This document shows positions 7,413 to 16,644 of a stretch of DNA of 56,839 bases, in pieces. A model generated the notes under the pieces. That model was not told the origin of the DNA. It saw only the letters and a list, made by a program, of their open reading frames with translations, and searched no databases. Within the stretch, counting starts at the first letter, position 1, and every line of letters starts with the position of its first letter. The translations under genes and the position numbers were made by a program. The DNA lies in the NCBI GenBank assembly GCA_903871605.1, contig CAIQHF010000052.1:1-56839 (forward strand). The letters run 5' to 3'. This DNA comes from an uncultured Sphingomonadaceae bacterium. Lineage in GTDB: Bacteria; Pseudomonadota; Alphaproteobacteria; Sphingomonadales; Sphingomonadaceae.

Positions 7413-8507
7413 ATGTCGAAACTGTTCACGCCGGTACGCGCCGGCGCGCTGTCGCTCGGCCACCGCGTCGTCATGGCGCCGCTCACCCGGATGCGCGCCG
7501 ATCCCGGCGACCGGCCGAGCGCGCTGATGGAGGACTATTATACGCAGCGCACGTCCGCCGGCGGGCTGATCATCTCGGAGGCGACGCCTATCTCGCGGCA
7601 GGGCTATGGTTATGCCGGCGCCCCCGGCATCTATGACGGTGCCCAGATCGAGGGCTGGCGCGCGATCACCGATGCGGTGCATGCCGGCGGCGGGCAGATC
7701 GTGCTGCAGCTCTGGCACGTCGGACGCCAGTCGCATCCCGACATCCAGCCGGGCAGCGGCGCGCCGGTCGCGCCCTCGGCGATCCAGGCGGACGGCCACG
7801 GTTATGCCGCGGCCGGCGAAGTGCCCTTCGCGATGCCGCGCGCGCTCGAGCGTGCCGAGATCGCCGGCATCATCGCCGAGTTCGGTGCGGGCGCCGCACG
7901 GGCCAAGGCGGCGGGGTTCGACGGGGTCGAGATCCACGGCGCGAATGGCTATCTTCCCGACCAGTTCCTGCAGGACGGCACCAACCACCGTACCGACGAT
8001 TATGGCGGCCCGATCGAGAACCGCGCGCGCTTCCTGCTCGAAGTGACCCAGGCGGCGATCAAGGTGTGGGGTGCCGACCGCGTCGGCGTGCGGCTCAGCC
8101 CGAGCGGCAGCTACGGTGCCATGTGGGACAGCGATCCGCAGGCGACCTTCGGTTATGCCGCCGCCCGGCTCGACGATCTCGGGATCGCGTGGCTGCACGT
8201 CGTCGAGCCGCGCATCAGGGGCACCGAACTGATCGCCCAGGCCGAGCCGGTCGCGGCGCGGCATTTGCGCGCGATCTTCCGCGGCACGCTGATCGCAGCC
8301 GGTGGCTTCGATGGCGCCAGCGCGGAAGCGATCCTCGAAAGCGGCGATGCCGACGCGGTGGCGTTCGGGCGCGCGTTCATCGCCAATCCTGACCTGCCCG
8401 AGCGGTTGCGGTTCGGGCTGCCGCTCACCCCGTACGACCGCACCACCTTCTACGGCGGCGATGCGCGTGGCTACACCGACTATCCGTTCCATCGCCGCGC
8501 CGCCTGA
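7413..8507 (+). CDS. nemA: Old-yellow-enzyme family ene reductase (NemA-like)
   Basis: A 364-residue FMN-dependent TIM-barrel enzyme that reduces activated C=C bonds (N-ethylmaleimide, nitro compounds, quinones) with NAD(P)H. It starts MSKLFTPVRAGALSLGHRVV with the MAPLTRMRA block. The substrate-anion pair is His175/Asn178 in GVEIHGANGYLPDQFLQDGT, Tyr180 is the usual proton donor, followed by NHRTDDYGG, and the C-terminal phosphate loop is AVAFGRAFIANPDLPERL. Length and motifs match NemA/OYE class I. ATG 7413 follows AAGGGAG. It sits in an electrophile-defence unit with GST and peroxiredoxin genes under the divergent LysR gene. The symbol is by family similarity; orthology to E. coli nemA is not shown. 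Confidence 0.9.
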   Translation: MSKLFTPVRAGALSLGHRVVMAPLTRMRADPGDRPSALMEDYYTQRTSAGGLIISEATPISRQGYGYAGAPGIYDGAQIEGWRAITDAVHAGGGQIVLQLWHVGRQSHPDIQPGSGAPVAPSAIQADGHGYAAAGEVPFAMPRALERAEIAGIIAEFGAGAARAKAAGFDGVEIHGANGYLPDQFLQDGTNHRTDDYGGPIENRARFLLEVTQAAIKVWGADRVGVRLSPSGSYGAMWDSDPQATFGYAAARLDDLGIAWLHVVEPRIRGTELIAQAEPVAARHLRAIFRGTLIAAGGFDGASAEAILESGDADAVAFGRAFIANPDLPERLRFGLPLTPYDRTTFYGGDARGYTDYPFHRRAA

Positions 8508-8615
8508 CGCCTCCCCGCATTCCGGAAGGGAATGACGGTTAGTCGCGCACGCCGTCTGCAGCCCCCCGACCGGATGCTCCACCATTGCATCACCCGTTCA
8601 CCAAGGAGACCTATC

Positions 8616-9290
8616 ATGACCCTGCAAGCCAAGCTCGACGCCTTCAAAGCCGATTTCGAAGCCGGCAAGCCGCCCTACAACGTGCCCCATTCGGTGATCG
8701 AGACGATGCACCGCGCCACCGCCGAGCTGATCGCCTCGGGTGCCGCGGGCCGCGCGCTGAAGGCTGGCGACAAAGCGCCCGCCTTCACGCTCGACGATCC
8801 CGAGGGTCGGCCGGTCGCCTCAACCGAGCTGCTCGCCAAGGGGCCGCTGGTGGTGAGCTTCTACCGCGGCGTGTGGTGCCCGTATTGCAACATGGAGTTG
8901 CAGGCGCTGCAGGCGGAGCTACCGGAATTCGAAGCACTCGGTGCGAGCCTCGTCGCGATCTCGCCTCAGACTGCGGTCAACAGCCGCAAGTCGGTGCGTC
9001 AGAACGCGCTCGGTTTCCCGATCCTGTCGGACACGCATAATGACGTCGCTGCCGCCTTCGGCCTGCGCTTCGCAATGCCCGACTATCTGATCGAGCTCTA
9101 CAAGAGCCTCAAGAACGACCTGCCGGCGTTCAACGGCGACCCGAGCTGGACGCTGCCGATGCCGGCGCGTTTCGTGATCGGGCAGGACGGCACGATCCTC
9201 TATGCCGAGGTAAACCCGGATTACACCCGTCGTCCTGAGCCCGGGGACATGCTCCCGGCGCTGCGTCGCGCCGCCAGCGTCGCCGCGTGA
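8616..9290 (+). CDS. AhpC/TSA-family peroxiredoxin-like protein
   Basis: A 224-residue thioredoxin-fold protein. An extended helical N-terminus (about 50 residues) precedes the peroxiredoxin domain GDKAPAFTLDDPEGRPV. The active site is VVSFYRGVWCPYCNMELQAL with Cys88 and Cys91, a CPYC pair rather than the usual PxxxTxxC, which defines the peroxiredoxin-like branch (similar to the AhpC/TSA proteins often placed with ene reductases). AAGGAG at 8603-8608 fixes the ATG at 8616. It is 108 bases after nemA and ends 7 bases before a terminator, so it probably closes the LysR-controlled unit. Likely reduces peroxides or disulfides with a thiol partner. Confidence 0.88.
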   Translation: MTLQAKLDAFKADFEAGKPPYNVPHSVIETMHRATAELIASGAAGRALKAGDKAPAFTLDDPEGRPVASTELLAKGPLVVSFYRGVWCPYCNMELQALQAELPEFEALGASLVAISPQTAVNSRKSVRQNALGFPILSDTHNDVAAAFGLRFAMPDYLIELYKSLKNDLPAFNGDPSWTLPMPARFVIGQDGTILYAEVNPDYTRRPEPGDMLPALRRAASVAA

Positions 9291-9296
9291 CATTCC

Positions 9297-9328
9297 GCCC
9301 CGGTCGCCACGCGCGGCCGGGGCTTTTT
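9297..9328 (+). terminator. Rho-independent terminator after the peroxiredoxin-like gene
   Basis: Perfect 7-bp GC-rich stem GCCCCGG / CCGGGGC (9297-9303 with 9317-9323), followed by five T (9324-9328). It separates the GST/NemA/peroxiredoxin unit from the SDR gene that starts at 9343. Confidence 0.75.
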
Positions 9329-9342
9329 CCGAAAGCACCGCT

Positions 9343-10059
9343 ATGACCCGCACCTTCCTCGTCACCGGCGCCAGCAAGGGGATCGGCCTCGCGCTGTCCC
9401 GACGGCTCGCCCGCGATGGCCATCATGTCGTCGGCATCGCCCGGCACAAGGTCGACGCCTTTCCCGGCACGCTCGTTCAACTCGATCTGGGCCACACCGA
9501 AGCCACCCAGGCCCGACTGACCGAACTCGGCCGCGAGTTCGCCTTCGACGGCGTCGTCAACAATGTCGGGCTGGTCCGCCCGCAACGGCTCGGCCAAGTC
9601 GAGCTGGCGGCGCTGGACGACGTGCTCCGCGTCAATCTCCATCCCGCGCTGCAGGCGGTGCAGGCGTTCCTGCCGGGCATGGCCGATCGCGGCTGGGGCC
9701 GGATCGTCAACATCTCCAGCCTGACCGTGCTCGGTGCGGTCGAGCGCACCGCGTATGCCGCGGCCAAGGCGGCGCTGATCAGCTTCACGCGCAGTTGGGC
9801 GCTGGAACTCGCGACCAGCGGCGTGACCGTCAATGGCGTGGCGCCCGGGCCGACCGAAACCGAACTATTCCGCGCCAACAATGCGCCGGGCAGCGCCGGC
9901 GAGCGGCGCTATCTCGCCGGGGTGCCGATGGGCCGGTTCGGCGCGCCCGACGAGATTGCTGCGGCGATCGCCTTCCTGCTGTCGGACGATGCCGGCTTCA
10001 TCACCGGCCAGACGCTGTTCGTCGACGGCGGTGCCTCGATCGGCAGGGCTGCCTTCTGA
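9343..10059 (+). CDS. Short-chain dehydrogenase/reductase (SDR)
   Basis: A classical SDR of 238 residues. Cofactor motif TGASKGIG (residues 8-15), NNVG in the substrate loop, catalytic Ser in IVNISS, and Tyr-x3-Lys in AYAAAKAALISFTRSW, so all catalytic residues are present. The C-terminus GFITGQTLFVDGGASIGRAAF is the standard end. It carries out NAD(P)H-linked oxidoreduction of a carbonyl or alcohol in the cytoplasm; 3-oxoacyl reductase-like annotation is common but the substrate is unknown. It starts 15 bases after a terminator and must have its own promoter or rely on read-through. An enoyl-CoA hydratase-like gene follows after 79 bases. Confidence 0.9.
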   Translation: MTRTFLVTGASKGIGLALSRRLARDGHHVVGIARHKVDAFPGTLVQLDLGHTEATQARLTELGREFAFDGVVNNVGLVRPQRLGQVELAALDDVLRVNLHPALQAVQAFLPGMADRGWGRIVNISSLTVLGAVERTAYAAAKAALISFTRSWALELATSGVTVNGVAPGPTETELFRANNAPGSAGERRYLAGVPMGRFGAPDEIAAAIAFLLSDDAGFITGQTLFVDGGASIGRAAF

Positions 10060-10138
10060 CCGCCGGTCTTCGCCCGCTACCCATTCCTGCACAGTCACGC
10101 CCACCGCTTCCGGTCGGCCCCCAACAAGGACATCCATC

Positions 10139-10909
10139 ATGGCCCGTTTTGAAACCTATCGCGACGCTTTCTCCAACGCCCGCCTGACCCGCAAGGCCAA
10201 TGGCGTACTCGAGGTCACGCTCCACACCGACGGCGGCAAGCTCGTCTTCGACGGCCATACCCACGAGCAGTTCGTCGAACTGTTCCACGCGATCGGCGAG
10301 GATCGCGAGAACCGCGTCGTGATCCTTACCGGATCGGGCGATGCCTTCATGGACACGATCAGCCCCGAGGGCTTCGATTTCTTCACGCCCCAGGGCTATG
10401 ACAAAATCCTGCGCGAGGGTCGCAAGATCCTGAGCAACCTGCTCGACATTGAGGTGCCGATGATCAGCGCGCTCAACGGCCCCGTGCTGCTGCACAGCGA
10501 ATATGCGCTGCTCACCGACATCGTGCTGGCGACGCCGGAGACGGTGTTCCAGGACAAGCCGCACTTCGACTTCGGCATCGTGCCCGGCGACGGCGTGCAC
10601 GCGCTGTGGCCGGATGTCATCGGTTCGATCCGCGGCCGCTATTTTCTCCTCACCCGGCAGGTGCTCGATGCCCAGACCGCAAAGGAATGGGGCGCCGTCA
10701 ACGAGATCGTCGCGGCGGATCGTCTGCTCGATCGCGCGCACGAGATCGCGGATGGCATCGCCGCACTTCCACCGCTGACCAGCCGCTATACCCGCATCGC
10801 GCTGACGCAGGGCCTGCGCCGATTGATCGAGGCTGACGGCGGCTATGGCCTGGCACTCGAGGGCATCAGCGCCGCCGATGTCACTCGGATGATGGCCGCG
10901 CAGGGCTGA
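10139..10909 (+). CDS. Enoyl-CoA hydratase/isomerase family protein
   Basis: A 256-residue crotonase-fold protein. The oxyanion-hole region is VPMISALNGPVLLHSEYALL and the second loop is VFQDKPHFDFGIVPGDGVHA followed by GRYFLLTRQVLDAQTAKEWG. The Glu residues that act in true enoyl-CoA hydratase are not evident at the usual positions, so the reaction may be another of the superfamily (isomerase, hydrolase). The start at ATG 10139 follows AAGGA. It lies 79 bases after the SDR gene and could share its transcript. Function beyond the fold is not assigned. Confidence 0.85.
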   Translation: MARFETYRDAFSNARLTRKANGVLEVTLHTDGGKLVFDGHTHEQFVELFHAIGEDRENRVVILTGSGDAFMDTISPEGFDFFTPQGYDKILREGRKILSNLLDIEVPMISALNGPVLLHSEYALLTDIVLATPETVFQDKPHFDFGIVPGDGVHALWPDVIGSIRGRYFLLTRQVLDAQTAKEWGAVNEIVAADRLLDRAHEIADGIAALPPLTSRYTRIALTQGLRRLIEADGGYGLALEGISAADVTRMMAAQG

Positions 10910-11256
10910 CGTTTCTTGGTGGCGTCTCTCAGGCCAGGTTTACTGGCGAAGAAAGAGTCCCGCTGATTTTCCGGGGCTGAACGGCAGGATCGGGGCGACC
11001 GCTCGAAACCTGTCAGACCGTGATCGGCACGCTACCCCGTCACCGGGTCGGATGTCGGACGCGCCTGGAGTGTCGGCTCCTGCCCGAAGCTGACATTGAG
11101 CGCCGGCGCAACGAACGACGCCTTCGTCCCAGACCCGGTAGTTCTGGATAGCGGCGGCTGCCGAGGCCCTCAAACAGCTGACGGTCGGCTATTGGGAAGC
11201 GTCCTGAGGCGGCTCTACGACCGATATTGGGCGCACAGCGAACGGTCAACTTTGGA
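10910..11256. other. Intergenic region between convergent genes
   Basis: It holds 347 bases with no supported gene between the crotonase gene (plus) and the hydrolase gene (minus). I see no clear terminator with a T-run and no recognisable mobile remnant. Confidence 0.4.
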
Positions 11257-13218
11257 TCAGCCGCCGGCAAAAACATAAGCATGTTGGCCATCGCGCGTCG
11301 TCAATGTCGGATGACCGCCTGCCTTGCCGACGACGAATTCGAAGCCGTTGTTGGTGGGATCGGTGGTGACGAGCGACACGGTGCCGTCATCGTTCTTCCG
11401 GCTCGCCACGAGGCTGGACCAGGCGGTGAAGACGAAGCGGGTCGAGGAGCCGTTCGTTTCAACCTTGATATGCCCCAGTTCGGGGCTGGTATATTCGCGT
11501 GCTAGCTGCGATGTCACCGCCGGATCGGGCGGGAAGGCCAGCCGGGTCCGCTCTTTTGCGATCTCCGCCTGATTTTGCCGGGCGGCCGCCGCAACGTCGC
11601 TGGCCGCCTCGGGATTACCGTCGTACAGCACTTCCAGGAGCCGCCGCTGGAACGGGCGGAGCAACATCTGGCCGTCATCCGAATTGGTAAGGATCACGGC
11701 GCCCACTTGCGCATCGGGCACCAGCATCAGATCGGTCTTGTACCCTGCCATGCTCCCGCCATGGTGGATGACCGAGACACCCCAGGTCGCATCCTCCTCA
11801 AGTCCCATGCCATACCACTGGTTCTCGCCGGTCGGCACGCCTCGCGCGCGACGCGCCAGCAGGTTCTTGGCCGAGACCAGCCGTTTGCCATCGGGCAGAA
11901 CGCCCTGCGTCAACTCGAGATCGACATATTTGATGAGATCGCGCGCCGACGACCAGGCGCCGCCGGCGGGGCGATAGGGCAGCATGACATAATTGAACGC
12001 CATGTCGGCGATCGCCGGCTTGCCGTCGATGTCGTCGCCATGCGGGCTGGCATAGTCGCCCGCCACCGCCCTGGGGATCGAGAGGGTGCTGTCGGTCATG
12101 CCGAGCGGGTCGAAGATATGATCCTGCATGGCGCGGTCGTAGGCGGCGCCGAGTTCCATCTTCGGGTAAAAGAGATGACCCGCGATATAGCCGGCCGCCG
12201 AAGCCATCAGGTTGTTATACTGGAAGACCTCGCCGAACTTGCTGGTCGGTTCGGTCGCAGCCAGCTGGGTAAAGGTGACGCTGGCCGGAGTGTTCCGGCG
12301 GGTATCGAAGATCCAGTCAAAATCCTTGCGCGGCAGGCCGGTGCAGGCGCAGACCAGATGCCGCATCTCCACCGAAGCGGTAGTCGCGGCGCTGCCCAGC
12401 CGAAAGGCGGGATAGACCTTCGTCACCGGCTCGTTCCAGTCCAGCTGTCGCTGATCGACCAGCTGGGAAAGCAGCAGGGTCGACATGCCCTTGGTGTTCG
12501 ACGCGATCATGAACAGGGTGCGGGCGTCGACCGGATAGGGCTTGCCGAGCTGTTTCACGCCAACGCCGCCTTCATAGACCACCTTGCCATGATCGATCAG
12601 CGCGAATGAGGCACCCGGCACGCCCAGTTCCTTGATCGACGTCTCGACGAAGGAGCGCATCTGCTCGATCCGCGCGGCATCGAGCGGATGTGCCGTGCGT
12701 CCGGCAAAATTCTCCTTCGTATAGCCGGCGGGACGCAGACTCTGGACGACGAGCCCGATTGCGCCAGCCCGCTTTTCGGCGGTGGATTGCGAGCCATCGG
12801 CGATCATCACCGTCCAGGCATCGCCGCGGCGCAGAACGAAGGCATCGATCAGGAGATGCTCGTTGGCCGACGTCTCATATTCGAGCTCCGCGCGCTCGTC
12901 CCACCCCTGACGACCCGGTCGCGGGGTCGCGAGCTTGAGCGGATGGTGATCGTCGGGCCGGAACACAGCCCAGGCCTCCTGCGCCGCCGCCTTGGCGTCC
13001 GCGGCCTTGCCGACATCGACGATAGCGAGGCTAAAGTCGCCCTCCGGCGCATCGAAGCGCAGCATCTTGCCCGAGGTGGTGTCGCGCCATTCCGGAGGTG
13101 CCTTGATGCTGTTACCCGCCGGCGTCTTGATCGTGCCGTCGCTGGGCGCGGATTGCGCGAAAGACGGCGCCCCGAAAAACAGCGCGACGCCGGCAGCCAC
13201 GAAGGACAATATCCGCAT
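11257..13218 (-). CDS. Exported serine hydrolase of the beta-lactamase (class C / esterase) family
   Basis: About 653 residues, with a signal peptide (MRILSFVAAGVALFFGAPSF, then AQS). An N-terminal domain of about 150 residues is followed by the beta-lactamase-like serine hydrolase domain with S-x-x-K at 242-245 (IASNTKG), Y-x-N at 336-338 (FQYNNLM) and the third motif HHGGSMAG near 490 (numbered from a GTG two codons upstream). A C-terminal beta-rich tail follows. Such periplasmic enzymes are usually esterases or D-amino-acid/peptide hydrolases rather than antibiotic resistance enzymes. I choose ATG 13218 because GGGG lies seven bases before it. It is 265-270 bases downstream of an amidohydrolase gene on the same strand, perhaps a peptide-derivative catabolic pair. 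Confidence 0.88.
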   Translation of the reverse strand: MRILSFVAAGVALFFGAPSFAQSAPSDGTIKTPAGNSIKAPPEWRDTTSGKMLRFDAPEGDFSLAIVDVGKAADAKAAAQEAWAVFRPDDHHPLKLATPRPGRQGWDERAELEYETSANEHLLIDAFVLRRGDAWTVMIADGSQSTAEKRAGAIGLVVQSLRPAGYTKENFAGRTAHPLDAARIEQMRSFVETSIKELGVPGASFALIDHGKVVYEGGVGVKQLGKPYPVDARTLFMIASNTKGMSTLLLSQLVDQRQLDWNEPVTKVYPAFRLGSAATTASVEMRHLVCACTGLPRKDFDWIFDTRRNTPASVTFTQLAATEPTSKFGEVFQYNNLMASAAGYIAGHLFYPKMELGAAYDRAMQDHIFDPLGMTDSTLSIPRAVAGDYASPHGDDIDGKPAIADMAFNYVMLPYRPAGGAWSSARDLIKYVDLELTQGVLPDGKRLVSAKNLLARRARGVPTGENQWYGMGLEEDATWGVSVIHHGGSMAGYKTDLMLVPDAQVGAVILTNSDDGQMLLRPFQRRLLEVLYDGNPEAASDVAAAARQNQAEIAKERTRLAFPPDPAVTSQLAREYTSPELGHIKVETNGSSTRFVFTAWSSLVASRKNDDGTVSLVTTDPTNNGFEFVVGKAGGHPTLTTRDGQHAYVFAGG

Positions 13219-13489
13219 ATGCACCCCATCTGCTTATCGACAGCGCGTTCGAACATCGATTGTCCGAGACCTGCGCAATCGTTTGATGGTGGCAGCATGC
13301 GGCTGTTGTTCGAGAGCTGCAAGTCATAGGAGGAGCGGCAGAGACTGCCCCGCCGTGAGCAGAAGCTGTCGGGCGGCAATTGACAGCCTCGGCTTCGATC
13401 TCGAACGGCTGGAGTTGAGCGCGAAGAAGGAAGGCTTCTCAAGAGCGGCTGCAGAAGGGCAATTACCTAGCTGCGCGCGGCGGGCATCC

Positions 13490-15205
13490 TCAGGGCTGCG
13501 CGAGCACATGCGCGTCGTAGGCCACACGGCCACCGACCAGCGTGAGCACCGAGCGGGTTTTGAGCAAGTCGGTCGCAGGAACCGTCAAGACGTCCTGAGA
13601 AAGGACGGCAAGATCGGCAAGCTTACCGGGTGCCAGTATCCCCTTATCGGATTCTTCGAACTGCGCGTAGGCGGATCCGCGCGTGTAGGCGATCAACGCC
13701 TGCTCGCGAGTGATCGCCTCCTCCGGCCGATCCGGATGGGTTGTTGCGCCGAGGATACCAAGCCATGGGTTGAGCGGTCCGTCGGAGCCGAGCGCGACAG
13801 GGATTCCCGCTGCCAGCAGCGATCGGAGCGGCTGTGCGCGCTCAGCCTGCAGCCGATCGAAGAAACCGCGGCCCAGCGCCGGATCAATGTCCCGGATATC
13901 GAGGTGGCTGCCTTGCTGGGAGACGATGACCCCCATCCGCTTCACCCGCGCGATCAGCTCAGGCGTCAGCCCGTCACCATGCTCAAAACGCACTCGGCGA
14001 CCGAACCAGACGCTCGCCCCGCCCAGCCGCTCCATGGCATCGAGCATCTCCCTTGCGGCCGGGGTTCCGAACACGTGCACCTGAAGCTGATAATGATGCT
14101 GCAAGGCGTCCTTCAGCATCCGATCGATCACGGGCGGGGAAAAAAGCGGTGGCAGGCCCGCGAAACCATGAGGATCGTTCGCATCCGTCGGGTCTGATCG
14201 GCTGGCTCGCGGCGACAGGCTTCCCTCGAAGACGACGCCATCGAGCACCCATTTCGTGCCGTTGACGCTTACCAGTGGCGCGGGGTGCGGCGGCGCCCCC
14301 GCGCCTTCCGCATAATCCGGGCCCGCCGGCGTCGTCCCGTTCATCCGGGTGATCCGCACGCGAATGGGCGTCGGGATGTGGGCCAGCAGACGGGCTGTGC
14401 GATCGACGTTTCCGGACACGGGCATGTCCTGGATGGTGGTAAGTCCATATCGTGCCGCGCTCTTGAGATCGTCGCGCAGCGAGGCTTCCGCATCTGCGTC
14501 GCTGGCAAGCGCGGCAAGACGGCCGAGCACGGCGTCATAGGCGTATTCGCGCACGACGCCGGTCAGCCTGCCTACGCCGTCCCGCTCGTATCGGCCGCCC
14601 ATCGGGTCGGCGACGTCTTCGGCGATCGCGAGCAGCTTCAGTGCCGCTGAATTGAGGATGGCGGCATGGCCATCGAACGTACCGAGGATGACCGGGCGAT
14701 CCGGCGACACCTCGTCCAGCTTCGCCCTGTCGACGGTCCGATCGCCGAAGACGGTCGTACCGATATTGCCAAACAGGATGGCGCCCACCGGCGCCTGCCC
14801 GATCGTCTTGCTGATGGTCTCACGCAGCTCGCTCCAGCTCGGATCGTAGCTTTGCGTCTCGAGCAATATCTCGTTGCCCGGATCCATCGACAGATGCGCG
14901 TGCGCATCGTTGAGGCCAGGGATGACGCGCCGGCCTGCGAGATCGACAAGCCGCGTATTCGGACCGACGAGCCCCTTCACCACAGCGTCGGAACCGACCG
15001 CCACGATCCGGTCACCTCGTATCGCGATCGCTTGCGTTTCCGGACGCCGAGGGTCTGCCGTAAACAGCTTGCCGTTGAAAAGAACCAGGTCCGGAGCTGA
15101 GGCGACCGCCGGTACCGGCAAGAGACCCAGAAGCATCGGGAGGCTCATCAGCCCGGCCGCCATGCGTCGTCTTGCAAAAAGGGATGAGGTGGCGGACCTT
15201 TTCAA
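13490..15205 (-). CDS. Amidohydrolase (YtcJ-like, amidohydrolase 3 family), exported
   Basis: A 571-residue metal-dependent amidohydrolase. An Arg-rich N-terminus (FARRRMAAGLMSLPMLLGLL) looks like a Tat or Sec export signal. The fold is clear from DLVLFNGKLFTADPRRPETQ, VIPGLNDAHAHLSMDPG (metal-binding His pair), FDGHAAILN, LQVHVFGTPAAREMLDAMER and SDGPLNPWLG. The predicted start is a TTG (15205-15203) preceded by GGAG; an ATG at codon 15 is the alternative but would shorten the signal peptide. YtcJ-like proteins hydrolyse N-acyl or amide bonds; substrate unknown. It is divergent from an AraC regulator at 15305, which probably controls it. Confidence 0.88.
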   Translation of the reverse strand: MKRSATSSLFARRRMAAGLMSLPMLLGLLPVPAVASAPDLVLFNGKLFTADPRRPETQAIAIRGDRIVAVGSDAVVKGLVGPNTRLVDLAGRRVIPGLNDAHAHLSMDPGNEILLETQSYDPSWSELRETISKTIGQAPVGAILFGNIGTTVFGDRTVDRAKLDEVSPDRPVILGTFDGHAAILNSAALKLLAIAEDVADPMGGRYERDGVGRLTGVVREYAYDAVLGRLAALASDADAEASLRDDLKSAARYGLTTIQDMPVSGNVDRTARLLAHIPTPIRVRITRMNGTTPAGPDYAEGAGAPPHPAPLVSVNGTKWVLDGVVFEGSLSPRASRSDPTDANDPHGFAGLPPLFSPPVIDRMLKDALQHHYQLQVHVFGTPAAREMLDAMERLGGASVWFGRRVRFEHGDGLTPELIARVKRMGVIVSQQGSHLDIRDIDPALGRGFFDRLQAERAQPLRSLLAAGIPVALGSDGPLNPWLGILGATTHPDRPEEAITREQALIAYTRGSAYAQFEESDKGILAPGKLADLAVLSQDVLTVPATDLLKTRSVLTLVGGRVAYDAHVLAQP

Positions 15206-15304
15206 GGCGGAAGCTCCGTGCGGGAGAATGTCGATGCATGATCAGCCTAGATCATCGCGAGCGGGCCTGTATTTCGGAATCGTGCTGTTCCGCAGGTCTC
15301 GTAC

Positions 15305-16201
15305 ATGATGAAGCAGTCTCATCCCTACCCTGCGCAATTCCGCAAGGTACCACCCGAGCTGGCAAGCGCCGTTGTGCGGCGAGCAGAATGGTCGCTCTGC
15401 GCAATGGAGCATTCTCGGATCGGCGCGATCGAGTTCGAGGCGCCGGGCGCCCCCTTCCACCATCTGGCCCTCCCGCTTGAATCGGTTCCGTTGCGCTTCG
15501 GTCTGACGGTGGATGGTCGTCATCAATTCGGCCGAAACGCTCCGGATATGATGACCACGATCGAGGCGGGCGCGGGGGGAGCGACCATGTGGGACGAGAC
15601 CTACGAATCCGCCTGTTTCTACTTCACCACGGGTTCGCTGAGCGCCGCGCTGGGCGAGGCCGTCGAGGACACGGCACACAATGTGCGAACCCGTGTCGAG
15701 CAGCACGCGCCGTTGCTGGTTCGGTTGCTGCGCGCCCTCCACGCAGATGCCGCCGCCGGCCAGCCGCACGGAACGCTGGTTGGCGATTCGGTTTTCGTGG
15801 CGCTCGCGGCGCAACTGGTCCCACGCGGGGAGCACCGCCGCTGGGCGGCGCGCTCGGTCCACGAGGACTGGAGAGTAAGGCGCGCGCTCGAATATATCCA
15901 TGCCAGGCTGACCGAGCCGCTCAGCATCGCCGCCATCTCCACCGCGATCGCGACCAGCCCTTTCTATCTCAATCACGCCTTCCGCGCGTCGCTCGGGCTT
16001 TCGATATGGCAATATGTGCTGCGCGAGCGCGCGCGGTTCGGCGTCTCACTCATGGGCAATGACCGGCTGAACCTCACCGAGATCGCCATGCTATCCGGGT
16101 TCGAGACGTATGCGAGCTTCATCGCCGCTGTGCGTCGCGAGTTTGGCGAGGCCCCAGCCCGCCTTCGGCAAAGTGCGCGTGGTTCTGGATCTAGGCAATA
16201 A
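15305..16201 (+). CDS. AraC-family transcriptional regulator
   Basis: A 298-residue regulator. The N-terminal half is a cupin-like ligand domain (LPLESVPLRFGLTVDGRHQF; ACFYFTTGSL) and the last 100 residues form the double HTH: WRVRRALEYIHARLTEPLSI, then ISTAIATSPFYLNHAFRASLG and LNLTEIAMLSGFETYASFIA, REFGEAPARLRQ. Divergent from the amidohydrolase gene with a 99-base gap, so it most likely activates that gene and possibly the serine hydrolase behind it. No obvious operator could be picked out by eye. Confidence 0.88.
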   Translation: MMKQSHPYPAQFRKVPPELASAVVRRAEWSLCAMEHSRIGAIEFEAPGAPFHHLALPLESVPLRFGLTVDGRHQFGRNAPDMMTTIEAGAGGATMWDETYESACFYFTTGSLSAALGEAVEDTAHNVRTRVEQHAPLLVRLLRALHADAAAGQPHGTLVGDSVFVALAAQLVPRGEHRRWAARSVHEDWRVRRALEYIHARLTEPLSIAAISTAIATSPFYLNHAFRASLGLSIWQYVLRERARFGVSLMGNDRLNLTEIAMLSGFETYASFIAAVRREFGEAPARLRQSARGSGSRQ

Positions 16202-16644
16202 GGTGGGCGTAGTCGACGTCCGGCTTCGCCGAGCGCGCTCGACGGAGGATTGAGAATTAGGGACGGCATTCAACTACAGCGTCATCACTCGACCGGCCCC
16301 AAGGTTAGGGCACGGCGTCATTGAGCGGGCCTCGGCCGCAGCCTTCGCTCCACATGAGAGCGTGGGCGACTGCTCAATCTCGGCCAAAGCCGCTCCGACG
16401 GATTAGCGGCTTCGGAACATCTCGAAAAGCCGACTGGCGGGAATAGAGAAGATTCGAGACGTGCTTCTATGACTGACTTTGGGCGCATTCCCGAACGGCA
16501 GGTGGGTTTTCGTTGCCGCAGCGCCGTGCTGATTCAGGGATCGCCGCAGCGCCCTGCAAAACATCTGCACTGAACCTCCTTTGCCATCGATATATCCACT
16601 GCATCATACGGCAGCACTTGTCTCTCGCCTGACGGGAGACCATC
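16202..16644. other. Non-coding stretch before the truncated membrane protein
   Basis: About 440 bases without a supported gene. A run of stops occurs in all frames and I see no recognisable protein. The right end carries GGGAG (around 16634-16638), the ribosome binding site of the next gene. Confidence 0.4.
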